A DNA stretch of 20,614 nt from UBA9676 sp036522155 (GCA_036522155.1 DATDGI010000069.1:1-20614), one strand, 5' to 3'; shown: positions 6,788 through 14,314, counted from the stretch's first letter. Notes: generated by a model from the letters alone, not told the origin. Made by a program: numbers and translations.

Positions 6788-6793
6788 TAGCGT
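6788..6793 (+). promoter_or_regulatory. -10 box for the leaderless sensor-like membrane gene
   Basis: TAGCGT, 7 nt before GTG 6801, with a pyrimidine-rich TTCTTTT between and no Shine-Dalgarno. Confidence 0.5.
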
Positions 6794-6800
6794 TTCTTTT

Positions 6801-8036
6801 GTGGGTGAGGTGCAGCCCCTGACCGCGCGTGACAGCCGTCTCGCATCCCGGGCAGCGGTGCTGGTGCTGGCTGCCCTGCTGCTGACGGCCTTCGGGGCGG
6901 CGGCAGTGTTCGGTCTGGCGGCGCACCGGCTGACGGGTTCGGATAGCGCGCCGGTAGCCGCGTGCCTGGCGCTGGCCGCCGTCGGCTGCGTCATTGCCTG
7001 GCACCGGCCGGGCAACCCGATGGGCTGGATCCTGGCCGGGGCCGGCGGGTTGCAGGCACTCAGCGCCGCCAGTGGGTCCTATTCGGTGCTCGACTACCGG
7101 CTGCATCATGGGACGCTGCCGCTCGGCCCGGTCGCGGTCCTCATCCAGCCCGCGTGGGCGGCGACGTTTACCCTGCTCGGGCTGGGGATCCTGCTCTTCC
7201 CGGACGGGCGGCTGCCGTCGGTCCGCTGGCGGCTGATGCTGTGGCCCTACCTCGGGCTGGCGGCGCTGTACCTGGGCGGGGCGGTGCTGATCGCGGCGGG
7301 CGACATCGCCACGCATGACATCCGCCTGGATTCCGGCGGCACGCTCCTGGTCTTCGATAACCCGTCCCAGCACGGCGCCGCCTGGTGGGGCGACGTCCAG
7401 GGCACCTTCCTGATTGTGCTTGCCGTCTGCTGGCTGAGCTGGCTGGCCCGTCAGGTCATCGGCTACCGGCACACCGGCGGGGAACGCCGCCTGCAGCTGA
7501 AGTGGCTGCTGGGCGGTGGCGCCATCTGCGTCGTCTTCGGCGTGGGCGGCTTCCTGCTGTCCATCAGCACGACGAATCCGGTGCTCGCGGGCATCGGCAG
7601 CGTGGCCGGCCAGGCCGCGATCCTGGCCCTGCCGCTCAGCATCGGGCTGGGCATACTCAAGTTCCGGCTGTACGACATCGACCGGATCATCTCCCGCACC
7701 GTTTCCTACACGATGCTGACCGGGCTGCTGGTGGCGGTGTACGCCGGGCTGGTGCTGCTGGCCACCCGGGTGCTGCCGATCTCCTCGTCGGTCGCGGTGG
7801 CGGGGGCGACACTCGCGGTGGCCGCGCTGTTCAACCAGGTACGGCACCGGCTGCAGCGGTCAGTGGACCGCCGTTTCAACCGGGCCCGCTACGACGCCGA
7901 CCAGGAGGTCGCGGCCTTCGCGGGGCGACTGTCCGGCGCCACCGATCTGGCTGCCATCCGCGATGACCTGGCCACCGTGGTGCAACGGGCGCTGGAGCCC
8001 ACCTGTGTCTCGGTCTGGATCAGCACCCACGGCTAG
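6801..8036 (+). CDS. Histidine-kinase-like sensor membrane protein lacking a kinase domain
   Basis: This 411-aa protein has about eight hydrophobic segments (roughly residues 17-45, 50-66, 72-88, 108-134, 145-170, 203-217, 234-255 and 260-282), then another pair around 300-350. After the membrane part comes LGILKFRLYDIDRIISRTVSYT (285-306, quoted in part), a signature of the sensor half of many actinobacterial histidine kinases, and a short C-terminal region (QRSVDRRFNRARYDADQEV, then DLATVVQRALEPTCVSVWI) that in relatives leads into a GAF or kinase domain. Here the gene stops at that point, with no H-box or ATPase. The stop is followed by an unrelated 101-bp spacer, with no sign of kinase sequence lost by frameshift. 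A role as partner of the next two-component pair is inferred. Confidence 0.75.
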   Translation: MGEVQPLTARDSRLASRAAVLVLAALLLTAFGAAAVFGLAAHRLTGSDSAPVAACLALAAVGCVIAWHRPGNPMGWILAGAGGLQALSAASGSYSVLDYRLHHGTLPLGPVAVLIQPAWAATFTLLGLGILLFPDGRLPSVRWRLMLWPYLGLAALYLGGAVLIAAGDIATHDIRLDSGGTLLVFDNPSQHGAAWWGDVQGTFLIVLAVCWLSWLARQVIGYRHTGGERRLQLKWLLGGGAICVVFGVGGFLLSISTTNPVLAGIGSVAGQAAILALPLSIGLGILKFRLYDIDRIISRTVSYTMLTGLLVAVYAGLVLLATRVLPISSSVAVAGATLAVAALFNQVRHRLQRSVDRRFNRARYDADQEVAAFAGRLSGATDLAAIRDDLATVVQRALEPTCVSVWISTHG

Positions 8037-8125
8037 CACCCGGGCGCGCCGCCGGACGGGGCATCACCCGTGAGGATGACCCGGCCCGCACCGGCAGGAT
8101 GACGACCACCCGGCCTGGCCGCGCC

Positions 8126-8131
8126 TACGCT
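8126..8131 (+). promoter_or_regulatory. -10 box for the leaderless histidine-kinase gene
   Basis: TACGCT, 6 nt before GTG 8138. It implies that the two-component pair has its own promoter, separate from the sensor-like gene upstream. Confidence 0.5.
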
Positions 8132-8137
8132 GGAGAC

Positions 8138-9397
8138 GTGGGACCCCTGTACGCCTGGCTGCGCCGGCACCCGAAACTGGTGGACAGCGCCCTGGCGGCC
8201 GGGCTCGCCTTCCTCGGCGTCGCGTCCGTCGCGGCCATGGTCTTCCGCCCCGGGGCGGCCCACCCCGGCGCGGCCGCCCTGAGCTTCGAGCGCCTGGCCG
8301 ACCTCCCGATGGCGCTCCTGATTGCTGTCCCGGTGATCTTCCGGCGCTCCCACCCGGTCGGCGCCTTCGCGGCCGCCACCGTCATCGGCGCAGTCCAGGT
8401 CCTGCTGAACCTCAGGCCAACCGCCTCCGACCTGGCCATCGTCATCCTGCTCTACACCCTCGCCGCCTACACGCCGCGGCGGACCTCGGTCGCCGGCCTC
8501 GCGGTCTGCCTGGTTGGCTCGGCGACGGCGGTGGCCCGGTGGATGCCGGGTCAGCTCAGCGTGCTGGACGCGATAGCGGTCGGCTCGATCATGTTCGCCG
8601 GGCCGGCGCTGATCGCGTGGGTGCTCGGCGATTCGGTGCGTTACCGCCGGGCCTACTACGCCGCCCTGGAGGACCGGGCGGCCCGGCTGGAAGCCGAGCG
8701 CGACGCGCAGGCCCAGGTCGCCGCGGCGGCCGAGCGGGCCAGGATCGCCCGGGAACTGCACGACGTGGTCGCCCACAACGTCAGCGTCATGGTGGTGCAG
8801 GCCGACGGCGCCTCCTACGCCCTGGACGCCGATCCCGGCAAGGCCAGGGAGGCGCTCACCGCCATCGCCAGCACCGGCCGCCAGGCCCTGGCCGAGATGC
8901 GCCGCCTGCTCGGCGTGCTCCGCCGCGACGAGGACGGGACCGATCCCGGGCGCGCCCCGCTGCCCGGGATCGCCCAGCTCGGCGAACTGCTGGAACAGAC
9001 CCGGGTGGCCGGGCTGCCGGTCACCCTCACCGTCGAGGGGGTCCCGCAGCCGCTGCCGGACGGGGCCGCGCTCGCCGCCTACCGGATCGTGCAGGAGTCA
9101 CTGACCAACACCCGCAAGCACGCCGGCGCGCCGGCGACCGCCCAGGTGACCCTCCGGTATCTGGAGGACGCCCTGGTCCTGCGGGTCATCGACGACGGGC
9201 AGGGGCCGGTCACCCTGCCGGACGGGGCGGGCCACGGGCTGAACGGGATGCGCGAGCGGGTCGCCGTCTACGGCGGGTGGGTGCAGGCCGGCCCGCGGCC
9301 AGCGGGCGGCTATCAGGTCACCGCACGGCTGCCGCTGGCCGCGTCCGGGGACCCGGCGTACCTGGCCTCGCCGGAGGCCGGGGCGGGCGCCGCATGA
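8138..9397 (+). CDS. Two-component sensor histidine kinase (NarX/DesK-type, HisKA_3)
   Basis: This 419-aa protein has four or five N-terminal membrane segments (about residues 13-35, 50-66, 72-90, 95-130 and 145-170), a coiled stretch (EDRAARLEAERDAQAQVAAAA, quoted as residues about 183-203), then HisKA_3 with phospho-acceptor His208 in ARELHDVVAHNVSVM. The HATPase part has the N-box YRIVQESLTNTRKHAG, the DDGQGP motif and GHGLNGMRERV. The extracytoplasmic loops are short, so it probably senses a membrane-linked signal. GTG 8138 is chosen for the TACGCT box; an ATG at 8099 would add 13 residues and has only GGCAGG touching it. It overlaps the regulator gene by 4 bp (ATGA). The signal is unknown. 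Confidence 0.93.
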   Translation: MGPLYAWLRRHPKLVDSALAAGLAFLGVASVAAMVFRPGAAHPGAAALSFERLADLPMALLIAVPVIFRRSHPVGAFAAATVIGAVQVLLNLRPTASDLAIVILLYTLAAYTPRRTSVAGLAVCLVGSATAVARWMPGQLSVLDAIAVGSIMFAGPALIAWVLGDSVRYRRAYYAALEDRAARLEAERDAQAQVAAAAERARIARELHDVVAHNVSVMVVQADGASYALDADPGKAREALTAIASTGRQALAEMRRLLGVLRRDEDGTDPGRAPLPGIAQLGELLEQTRVAGLPVTLTVEGVPQPLPDGAALAAYRIVQESLTNTRKHAGAPATAQVTLRYLEDALVLRVIDDGQGPVTLPDGAGHGLNGMRERVAVYGGWVQAGPRPAGGYQVTARLPLAASGDPAYLASPEAGAGAA

Positions 9398-10062
9398 CCA
9401 TCCGGATCGTGCTGGTGGATGACCAGGAACTGGTCCGGGCCGGCTTCCGGATGGTGCTGGACGCCCAGCCGGACATGGACGTGGTCGGTGAGGCCGGGGA
9501 CGGGCTGGCCGCGACCGCGCTGCTGCGCACCACCCCCGCTGACGTCGTGGTGATGGACGTGCGGATGCCCCGGCTGGACGGGATCGAGGCGACCCGCCAG
9601 ATCTGCCAGGCCGGGGACCGGCCGCGGGTGCTCATGCTGACCACTTTCGACCTGGATGAGTACGCCTACGCCGCGCTCAAGGCCGGGGCCAGCGGGTTCC
9701 TGCTGAAGGACGTGCCGCCGGAGGAACTGCTGTTTGGCATCCGGGCGGTGCACTCCGGCGACGCGGTGGTGGCCCCGTCCACCACCCGCCGCCTGATCGA
9801 CCGGTTCGCGCCGCTGTTCCCGGCCGAAGACGGCCCGGCCCGGCCGGAACTGGCCTGCCTGACCGTGCGGGAGCGGGAGGTGCTCGCCCATGTCGCGCAG
9901 GGCCTGTCCAACGCCGAGATCGCCGGCCGCCTGTTCGTGTCCGAGGCCACGGTGAAGACCCACGTCGGCCGGGTGCTGGCCAAGCTCGGGCTGCGCGACC
10001 GGGTGCAGGCCGTGGTGTTCGCCTACGAGACCGGCCTGGTCAAGGCGCGCAGGCCGGCCTGA
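9394..10062 (+). CDS. NarL/FixJ-family response regulator
   Basis: This 222-aa protein has a receiver domain (1-120) with the acidic pair Asp9-Asp10, phospho-acceptor Asp55 (VVVMDVRMPR), the Thr switch in LMLTTFD and Lys in FLLKDV. The C-terminal LuxR-type HTH (about 155-215) shows LTVREREVLAHVAQGLSN and EATVKTHVGRVLAKLGL. Every residue needed for phosphotransfer and DNA binding is present. ATG 9394 overlaps the kinase stop (ATGA), so the pair is translationally coupled and is a cognate system. A longer open frame upstream in this phase runs through the kinase gene and is a shadow. Targets are unknown; neighbours suggest no pathway. Confidence 0.95.
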   Translation: MTIRIVLVDDQELVRAGFRMVLDAQPDMDVVGEAGDGLAATALLRTTPADVVVMDVRMPRLDGIEATRQICQAGDRPRVLMLTTFDLDEYAYAALKAGASGFLLKDVPPEELLFGIRAVHSGDAVVAPSTTRRLIDRFAPLFPAEDGPARPELACLTVREREVLAHVAQGLSNAEIAGRLFVSEATVKTHVGRVLAKLGLRDRVQAVVFAYETGLVKARRPA

Positions 10063-10081
10063 GCCCGCCCCGCCGTGGTGG

Positions 10082-10121
10082 CCGGCCCGCGCACCTCACC
10101 GGTGAGAGGGCGCCGGGCCGG
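10082..10121. terminator. Strong long hairpin between convergent genes
   Basis: CCGGCCCGCGC (10082-10092) pairs with GCGCCGGGCCGG (10110-10121) with a one-base bulge, and the centre holds the perfect palindrome CTCACCGGTGAG (10095-10106). It lies 20 bp past the response-regulator stop and 78 bp past the end of the convergent gene. There is no T-tract; a bidirectional terminator is the simplest reading. Confidence 0.5.
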
Positions 10122-10198
10122 GCTGGCCAACAACTTCCCCGGCGCGGGATGCGGACAGAACCGCGTGGCAGAACCGCTGACCCGGTACCCGTAGAGGA

Positions 10199-11158
10199 TC
10201 ATCGGGGAGCTGAGTCCGGTAGGTCGCCTGGCGATCCCTTGCCCAATGCAGGGCGTTGGGCTGTGGCGGGCGGCTCTTTTGGGTGCAGTGCGCGGATGAC
10301 ATCCCAGTCGCGTGTGTGGACGGCTTCAACGATGGCGGCGAGTATCGCTGCGCCGGCGAGGGCGATCAAGACCCCAGCCAGGAAGATCTTGAAAGAGTCA
10401 CTCGCCTGAGCCGCTTGGTCGATGCCGATAGCCGCCCGCCCTGCTGTTTGATGCTGGGCCACCGGCTCGCTCCATATGACGATGGACTTTCTGATTGAGA
10501 CGGGCGGGTCGGCAGACCAGTCATAGCTGATGGCTGACGGTATGTGATAGGCAACGAGCAATTCTGGTGTCCCCGTGGCGTCGTTGACGATTTCCGGGAT
10601 CGCGGCCGACGTGGTGATGCCGTTGGAGACCACGCCGAAGCTGCTGGCCTTTACAAGGAAGTGGGCAGCCACTAGGCCGTTAGGCGGGAAGGACAGCCCA
10701 ACGGTCCAATGACCGTGGCAGGCTTGGCAATTCAAGAAGGTGGTGCCGGTCAAGAGGGTGGTGCCGGGCGGCGGGGTCACCGTCACCCCGGCGCCCGCCC
10801 CGCCTCTGCACGCCCCACTGCCGGGGAGCAGGCCTTCTGGCAGCGAAAGCTGGACCGTCAGCCTGGAAACTCCCGGGTGGCCCGGGACTGGGTCGACGCC
10901 GTAGCCGATGGAATACAGCGGGCAAGTCGAGAAGACATCCAATTTGGTACTAAGTGGGGCGGGATTTTCGGCCCTTCTCGGGTACAGCAGTAAGCCGACA
11001 ATGAGGAGGGCCACGCCGAGCAGGGCCAAGGCAATCGGCATCAAGACCGCCCCCGGCCCTGATCGCTTACGCGTCACGGATCCCGATGGCTGGCCGCCCG
11101 GGTGCGGGGCAGGCGGACTCTCACGCCCCTGGCTCGGGGCGGCAGGTATGTCAGGCAC
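10199..11158 (-). CDS. Unrecognised two-TM protein with an extracytoplasmic Cys-containing domain
   Basis: I do not recognise this 319-aa protein. The N-terminus (1-36) is Pro/Gly/Ser-rich and ends in TRKRSGPG. TM1 spans about 37-59. An outside domain of about 195 residues is rich in beta-type sequence and has four cysteines: Cys79, Cys117, and Cys144/Cys147 in NCQACHGHW. TM2 spans about 258-279 and is followed by a cytoplasmic tail (HTRDWDVIRALHPKEPP). The CxxCH fits a c-type haem motif formally, but two disulfides are as likely. The GTG at 11158 is preceded by GGGAGGG, 5-6 nt away. Third positions look less G/C-biased than in neighbours, which suggests recent acquisition. It stands alone, convergent with the two-component pair. 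Confidence 0.7.
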   Translation of the reverse strand: MPDIPAAPSQGRESPPAPHPGGQPSGSVTRKRSGPGAVLMPIALALLGVALLIVGLLLYPRRAENPAPLSTKLDVFSTCPLYSIGYGVDPVPGHPGVSRLTVQLSLPEGLLPGSGACRGGAGAGVTVTPPPGTTLLTGTTFLNCQACHGHWTVGLSFPPNGLVAAHFLVKASSFGVVSNGITTSAAIPEIVNDATGTPELLVAYHIPSAISYDWSADPPVSIRKSIVIWSEPVAQHQTAGRAAIGIDQAAQASDSFKIFLAGVLIALAGAAILAAIVEAVHTRDWDVIRALHPKEPPATAQRPALGKGSPGDLPDSAPR

Positions 11159-11259
11159 CCGGCCCTCCCTTCTCCGCCCGGCCGAACCCTTAACGACCTT
11201 CCCTGCCGGGAGCGAGAATCCAGATTCAATCGTCCCCTCATCCGGACAAGATGGCCATA

Positions 11260-11316
11260 GCCCGGCAATGTCCCGGGCGACTAGGAGCAGCCGCCGACGC
11301 CTCGCGCGGACGGCTG
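11260..11316 (-). terminator. Two stem-loops downstream of the COG4280 operon
   Basis: CAGCCG (11288-11293) pairs with CGGCTG (11311-11316), extended by CCG/CGG with one bulged base, and starts 2 nt past the 68-aa gene stop. A second stem, GCCCGG (11260-11265) with CCGGGC (11273-11278), follows. There is no T-tract on the minus strand. The rest of the 160-bp gap up to 11318 shows no gene. Confidence 0.4.
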
Positions 11317-11318
11317 TT

Positions 11319-11525
11319 TCAGGGTGCCTTGCCTGCCGTCGCCCGGCGCAGCGACCAGCCGAGCGCGGCTAGCACGCTGACCGGCAGCAGCCACCAGGCG
11401 TTCACCCCGGCGGCGACCAGGACCGCGGTCACCGCGATCGCGGCGGCCACCACCGCCGCCCCGCGCCAGTCGTCGCCGATCACGAAGTCGTACCAGAACG
11501 CGCCGAACGCGCGGATCCGCTTCAT
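11319..11525 (-). CDS. Small membrane protein (68 aa) coupled to the COG4280-like gene
   Basis: MKRIRAFGAFWYDFVIGDDW starts the protein (residues 1-20), followed by two helices, about 22-39 and 43-58, joined by NAWW, and a basic end (SLRRATAGK). Both ends are probably cytoplasmic. ATG 11525 overlaps the preceding stop by 4 bp (ATGA), so it is made with the larger membrane protein and may be its accessory subunit. A longer open frame in this phase runs through the upstream gene and is a shadow. The FWYDFVIGDDW segment seems familiar from actinobacterial small membrane proteins with this neighbour, but no function is known to me. Confidence 0.72.
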   Translation of the reverse strand: MKRIRAFGAFWYDFVIGDDWRGAAVVAAAIAVTAVLVAAGVNAWWLLPVSVLAALGWSLRRATAGKAP

Positions 11526-12337
11526 CGCCCGTCCTCCTCCGGCCGCGCTGCCGGGCCTGGCCCGGAGCCGGCGGACGCTCCCACCGCGACCGGGCTGGCG
11601 CCCGCCGCGACCTGCCGGGCTCGCCGCAGCAGCGCTACGTAACCCAGCGCCATGAGCAGCGTCAGCGGCACGATGACCAGCAGGGCGGCGTCGTTCCCCG
11701 GCCAGGCCGCGCCCGCTCCCTCGGCTCCCCAGAACACGCCGAACGACGTCAGCATCACGCCGACCGCGAACTTCATGCTGTTCTCCGGGACCCGGGCCAG
11801 GGGCGCCCGGACGGCCACGCCGACCGCGGCGACCAGGACGACCGCTGAGACCGCGCCGACCGCCGCCCAGCCGATGCTGTGCTGGCTGGCGCCGAAGGTG
11901 AGCGCGATGAACACCACCTCCAGACCTTCCAGCAGCACTCCCTTGAACGACAGGGTGAAGGCGTACCAGTCGCTGACCCGGCCCCGCCTGACTTCCCCGG
12001 CTGTCTTCGCGGCCGCCACCTGGCGGGCGAAGATGCCGGTCTCGTCGTGCAGTTCCTTGTAGCCGGAGGCGCGCAGCACCGCCTTGCGCAGCCACTGCAA
12101 CCCGAACACCGCCAGCAGGGCGCCCACCACCAGCCGCAGTGGCTGCAGCGGGACCAACGTGAGCGCGGGCCCGACGATGGCGACCACGCCGGCCAGGACC
12201 ACGAGCGCGACGGCCATCCCCTGGAAGGTGGAGCGCCACTCGCGGGTCAGCCCGGCGGCGAGCACGATCGTCAGGGCTTCGACCGCCTCGACCGCGCAGG
12301 CGACGAAGACGGTCAGGACCAAGGGCAGGGCATTCAC
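11522..12337 (-). CDS. COG4280-like multi-pass membrane protein with two ExxE motifs
   Basis: This 271-aa protein has about seven hydrophobic helices. Two motifs stand out: Glu17/Glu20 in ACAVEAVEALTIVLAAGL and Glu137/Glu140 in FKGVLLEGLEVVFIALTFGA, 120 residues apart in what look like two related halves (helix triplet 1-90; loop 91-125; helix triplet 126-230). EGLEVV recalls the REGLE motif with which FTR1-type iron permeases bind Fe(III); this is similarity by eye only. The C-terminal 40 residues are low-complexity. The GTG at 12337 has GGAGG 4 nt before it. It heads a two-gene operon and is divergent by 62 bp from the ChrB-like gene. Metal transport is an inference; the family is formally uncharacterised. 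Confidence 0.78.
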   Translation of the reverse strand: MNALPLVLTVFVACAVEAVEALTIVLAAGLTREWRSTFQGMAVALVVLAGVVAIVGPALTLVPLQPLRLVVGALLAVFGLQWLRKAVLRASGYKELHDETGIFARQVAAAKTAGEVRRGRVSDWYAFTLSFKGVLLEGLEVVFIALTFGASQHSIGWAAVGAVSAVVLVAAVGVAVRAPLARVPENSMKFAVGVMLTSFGVFWGAEGAGAAWPGNDAALLVIVPLTLLMALGYVALLRRARQVAAGASPVAVGASAGSGPGPAARPEEDGR

Positions 12338-12387
12338 GCGGCCTCCAGAACGGGCATCGGCGGGGCGGCGGGGGTGTGCCGCTCTGC

Positions 12388-12393
12388 GACAAT
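12388..12393 (+). promoter_or_regulatory. Candidate -10 box for the leaderless ChrB-like gene
   Basis: GACAAT, 6 nt before GTG 12400, matching TANNNT at positions 2 and 6 and with an AAT end close to TATAAT. It lies in the 62-bp divergent gap with the COG4280-like gene. Confidence 0.4.
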
Positions 12394-12399
12394 GGGCGG

Positions 12400-12954
12400 G
12401 TGGCCGACGACGACCAGGGAGCGGGCGGGGGCTGGCTGGTCCTCATCTACCGGGTGCCGTCCGAGCCGAGCAGGCTGCGCGCGGCGGTGTGGCGGCGGAT
12501 CAAGAGCCTCGGCGCTATTTACCTGCAGAACTCCGCCGCCGCGCTGCCGGCCGGGACCGGCCACGAGCGTGCGCTGCGCAAGCTCCGCAGCGAAATTCTT
12601 GACATGGGCGGAACGGCGGTGCTGCTCAGCTGCGCGATCCTGGCCGGCGCGGCGGAGGTGATGGAGACCTTCCAGGCCGCCCGCAACGACGAGTACGGGG
12701 AGATCGTCGACCGCTGCGACGACTTCCTGGCGCAGGTGAAGAAGGAACACGTCGCCGAGCACTTTACCTACGCCGAACTGGAAGAGAACGAAGTCGACCT
12801 GGCCAAGCTGCAGAACTGGTTCGCGCGGGTCCGCCAGCGCGACACCTTCGACGCCGAGGGACGCCAGGCGGCCGAGGCCGCGCTGGTCACCTGCGAGCAG
12901 GCGCTGGAGGAGTACGCCGCCCGGGTCTATGCGGTGGAAGCGGACATTCACTAG
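12400..12954 (+). CDS. ChrB N-terminal-domain protein
   Basis: This 184-aa soluble protein matches the N-terminal domain of ChrB, the chromate-resistance regulator: WLVLIYRVPSEPSRLRAAVWRRIKSLGAIYLQNS near the start, RKLRSEILDMGG in the middle, and an acidic helical stretch with EYGEIVDRCDDFLAQVKKE (quoted in part). The C-terminal chromate-sensing domain of full ChrB (about 300 aa) is missing, and no chrA chromate transporter is in the window, so chromate resistance should not be assumed. GTG 12400 is chosen because VADDDQ follows a GACAAT box at leaderless spacing; an ATG 8 codons upstream is possible. It is divergent from the COG4280-like operon, which may be its regulatory target. Confidence 0.82.
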   Translation: MADDDQGAGGGWLVLIYRVPSEPSRLRAAVWRRIKSLGAIYLQNSAAALPAGTGHERALRKLRSEILDMGGTAVLLSCAILAGAAEVMETFQAARNDEYGEIVDRCDDFLAQVKKEHVAEHFTYAELEENEVDLAKLQNWFARVRQRDTFDAEGRQAAEAALVTCEQALEEYAARVYAVEADIH

Positions 12955-13023
12955 CCCGTCCTCCTCCAGCCGGCAGCCATCCGCAATTGTTCACTTACCG
13001 GACGTACCGCCGCATGCGCGTCA

Positions 13024-13041
13024 TGGGTCACGGCTGACCCA
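13024..13041. repeat. 7-bp perfect inverted repeat (hairpin or operator)
   Basis: TGGGTCA and TGACCCA flank CGGC, 70 bp past the ChrB-like stop. It could terminate that gene or be an operator for the ABC importer. Between it and 13194 the DNA is the most A/T-rich of the window (13061-13130) and probably carries the importer promoter, but I could not settle on -35 and -10 boxes, and no IdeR/DmdR-type iron box is recognisable. Confidence 0.45.
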
Positions 13042-13194
13042 GTGGCGGGGCAGGCGCCCGTCGTTTAACCAGCAATAGTAACACCTGTGATTCTTACCAT
13101 CGCACAATCGTTACATCCACTTTGTGTCCAACGCTTCACCTGCCGGTCATGTTCCGGTCACCGCGATGACGGCTGGCCCGTGCAGTCTGCGGCC

Positions 13195-14265
13195 ATGAAT
13201 CACACCTGGCGCCCGAGGATGCTGAGCATCACCGGCCTGGTGAGCGTGGCCGCGCTCGCCCTGGCCGCCTGCTCGTCCTCCTCTTCCTCCACCACCACAT
13301 CGAGTTCTTCGCCAGCGGCGGCGGCCAAGGTTCCGCTCGTCATCTACTCGGCGCAGGGCTACGACCACGTGATGGCGGCGGCCTTCCAGAAGGCCACCGG
13401 CATCCCCGTCAAGCTGGACGACAACTCCACCGGCCCGCTCCTCACCCAGATCGAAGCGTCCAAGAACAACCCCAACTGGGGCGTGCTCTGGGTCGACGGT
13501 GCGACCGCCTTCGCCGGCCTTGACCAGCAGGGCCTGCTGCTCAAGGGCTTCGAGCCGAGCGTGTCCTTCGACAGCCTGGGCACCGCCTCCATTCCCCCCG
13601 ACCACAGCTACGTCCCGACCGGGGTCACGCTGATGGCCGCGCTGGTCTACGACAAGACCAAGGTGACCAGCCCGCCCTCCACCTGGCAGCAGCTGCTGCA
13701 GTCGCAGTGGAAGGGCTCGGTCGGGATGAACGACCCCTCCCAATCCGGCCCCACCTTCCCGTTCATCGCCGGCATGATGAACTACCTGGGCGGCGTGCCC
13801 GCCGGTGAGTCGTTCTTCACCAAGCTCAAGGGCAACGGCCTGATCATCCACCCGACGAACGGGCCGACCCTGCAGGCACTCACCAGCGGCCAGATCAAGC
13901 TCGCCCTGGTGCAGAGCTCGGCCGGGATCGGCGCGGCGATCGGCGATAAGAAGCTCGTCGTCAAGTACCTCGACCCGGTCACCCTGCTGCCCAGCGCGAT
14001 CGGCATCGACGCCAAGGCGCCGGCCGCCGAGCAGGCCGAGGCCAAGCAGTTCATCGACTATGTGCTCTCGCCAGCGGGCCAGCATGTCATGCAGACCGGT
14101 GACCCCACCGGTGACTCGCTGTACTACCCGGTGCTGACCAGCGTGAACCCGCTGCCCGCGGTGCCCGCGCTGACCGGCGTGAAGACGCAGAGCATCGATC
14201 CGTACACGTGGGGATCGAAGGAGGCCACGATCAACACGTGGTTCGATAACAACATCGTCCGGTGA
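13195..14265 (+). CDS. ABC importer substrate-binding lipoprotein (ferric/AfuA-FbpA type)
   Basis: This 356-aa lipoprotein has a short basic N-region (NHTWRPR), a hydrophobic core (10-22) and the lipobox L23-A-A-C26, followed by a Ser/Thr-rich tether (27-40). The mature part begins with PLVIYSAQGYDHVMAAAFQKATG and contains VLWVDGATAF, PTGVTLMAALVYDKTKV, WKGSVGMNDPSQSGPT and LYYPVLTSVNPLP, the pattern of extracellular solute-binding proteins of the Fe(III) group. Tyr310-Tyr311 lie in the YYP motif near the C-terminus, but I cannot assign them as metal ligands. The group also takes thiamine, putrescine and 2-aminoethylphosphonate, so iron is only the first guess. ATG 13195 gives a proper signal peptide; the ribosome site is weak. 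The permease and ATPase follow. Confidence 0.88.
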   Translation: MNHTWRPRMLSITGLVSVAALALAACSSSSSSTTTSSSSPAAAAKVPLVIYSAQGYDHVMAAAFQKATGIPVKLDDNSTGPLLTQIEASKNNPNWGVLWVDGATAFAGLDQQGLLLKGFEPSVSFDSLGTASIPPDHSYVPTGVTLMAALVYDKTKVTSPPSTWQQLLQSQWKGSVGMNDPSQSGPTFPFIAGMMNYLGGVPAGESFFTKLKGNGLIIHPTNGPTLQALTSGQIKLALVQSSAGIGAAIGDKKLVVKYLDPVTLLPSAIGIDAKAPAAEQAEAKQFIDYVLSPAGQHVMQTGDPTGDSLYYPVLTSVNPLPAVPALTGVKTQSIDPYTWGSKEATINTWFDNNIVR

Positions 14266-14314
14266 TTCGCAACGACTGCGGCCGGCCCGGGCGCTCCCCC
14301 GGCCGCTGCCACTG

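Noticed and set aside
6615..7847. A 410-codon minus-strand frame opposite the sensor-like membrane gene
   Set aside because: Its translation is low-complexity and rich in Gln, Arg, Gly and Asp; the plus strand encodes clear membrane helices with the LKFRLYDIDRI signature.
8056..8071. Hairpin ACGGG/CCCGT between the sensor-like gene and the kinase
   Set aside because: A 5-bp stem without a T-tract is expected by chance in this composition.
11074..11268. A 64-codon minus-strand frame overlapping the start of the two-TM protein
   Set aside because: It lacks a ribosome site and -10 box, is Arg/Gly-rich, and overlaps a gene with a strong ribosome site.
12400..12954. Annotation as a chromate-resistance regulator
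   Set aside because: Only the N-terminal domain of ChrB is present and there is no chromate transporter gene, so chromate function is unsupported.
13078..13097. GTAA-N12-TTAC as an iron-regulator box upstream of the importer
   Set aside because: Only four bases match in each arm and it does not resemble the IdeR/DmdR consensus.
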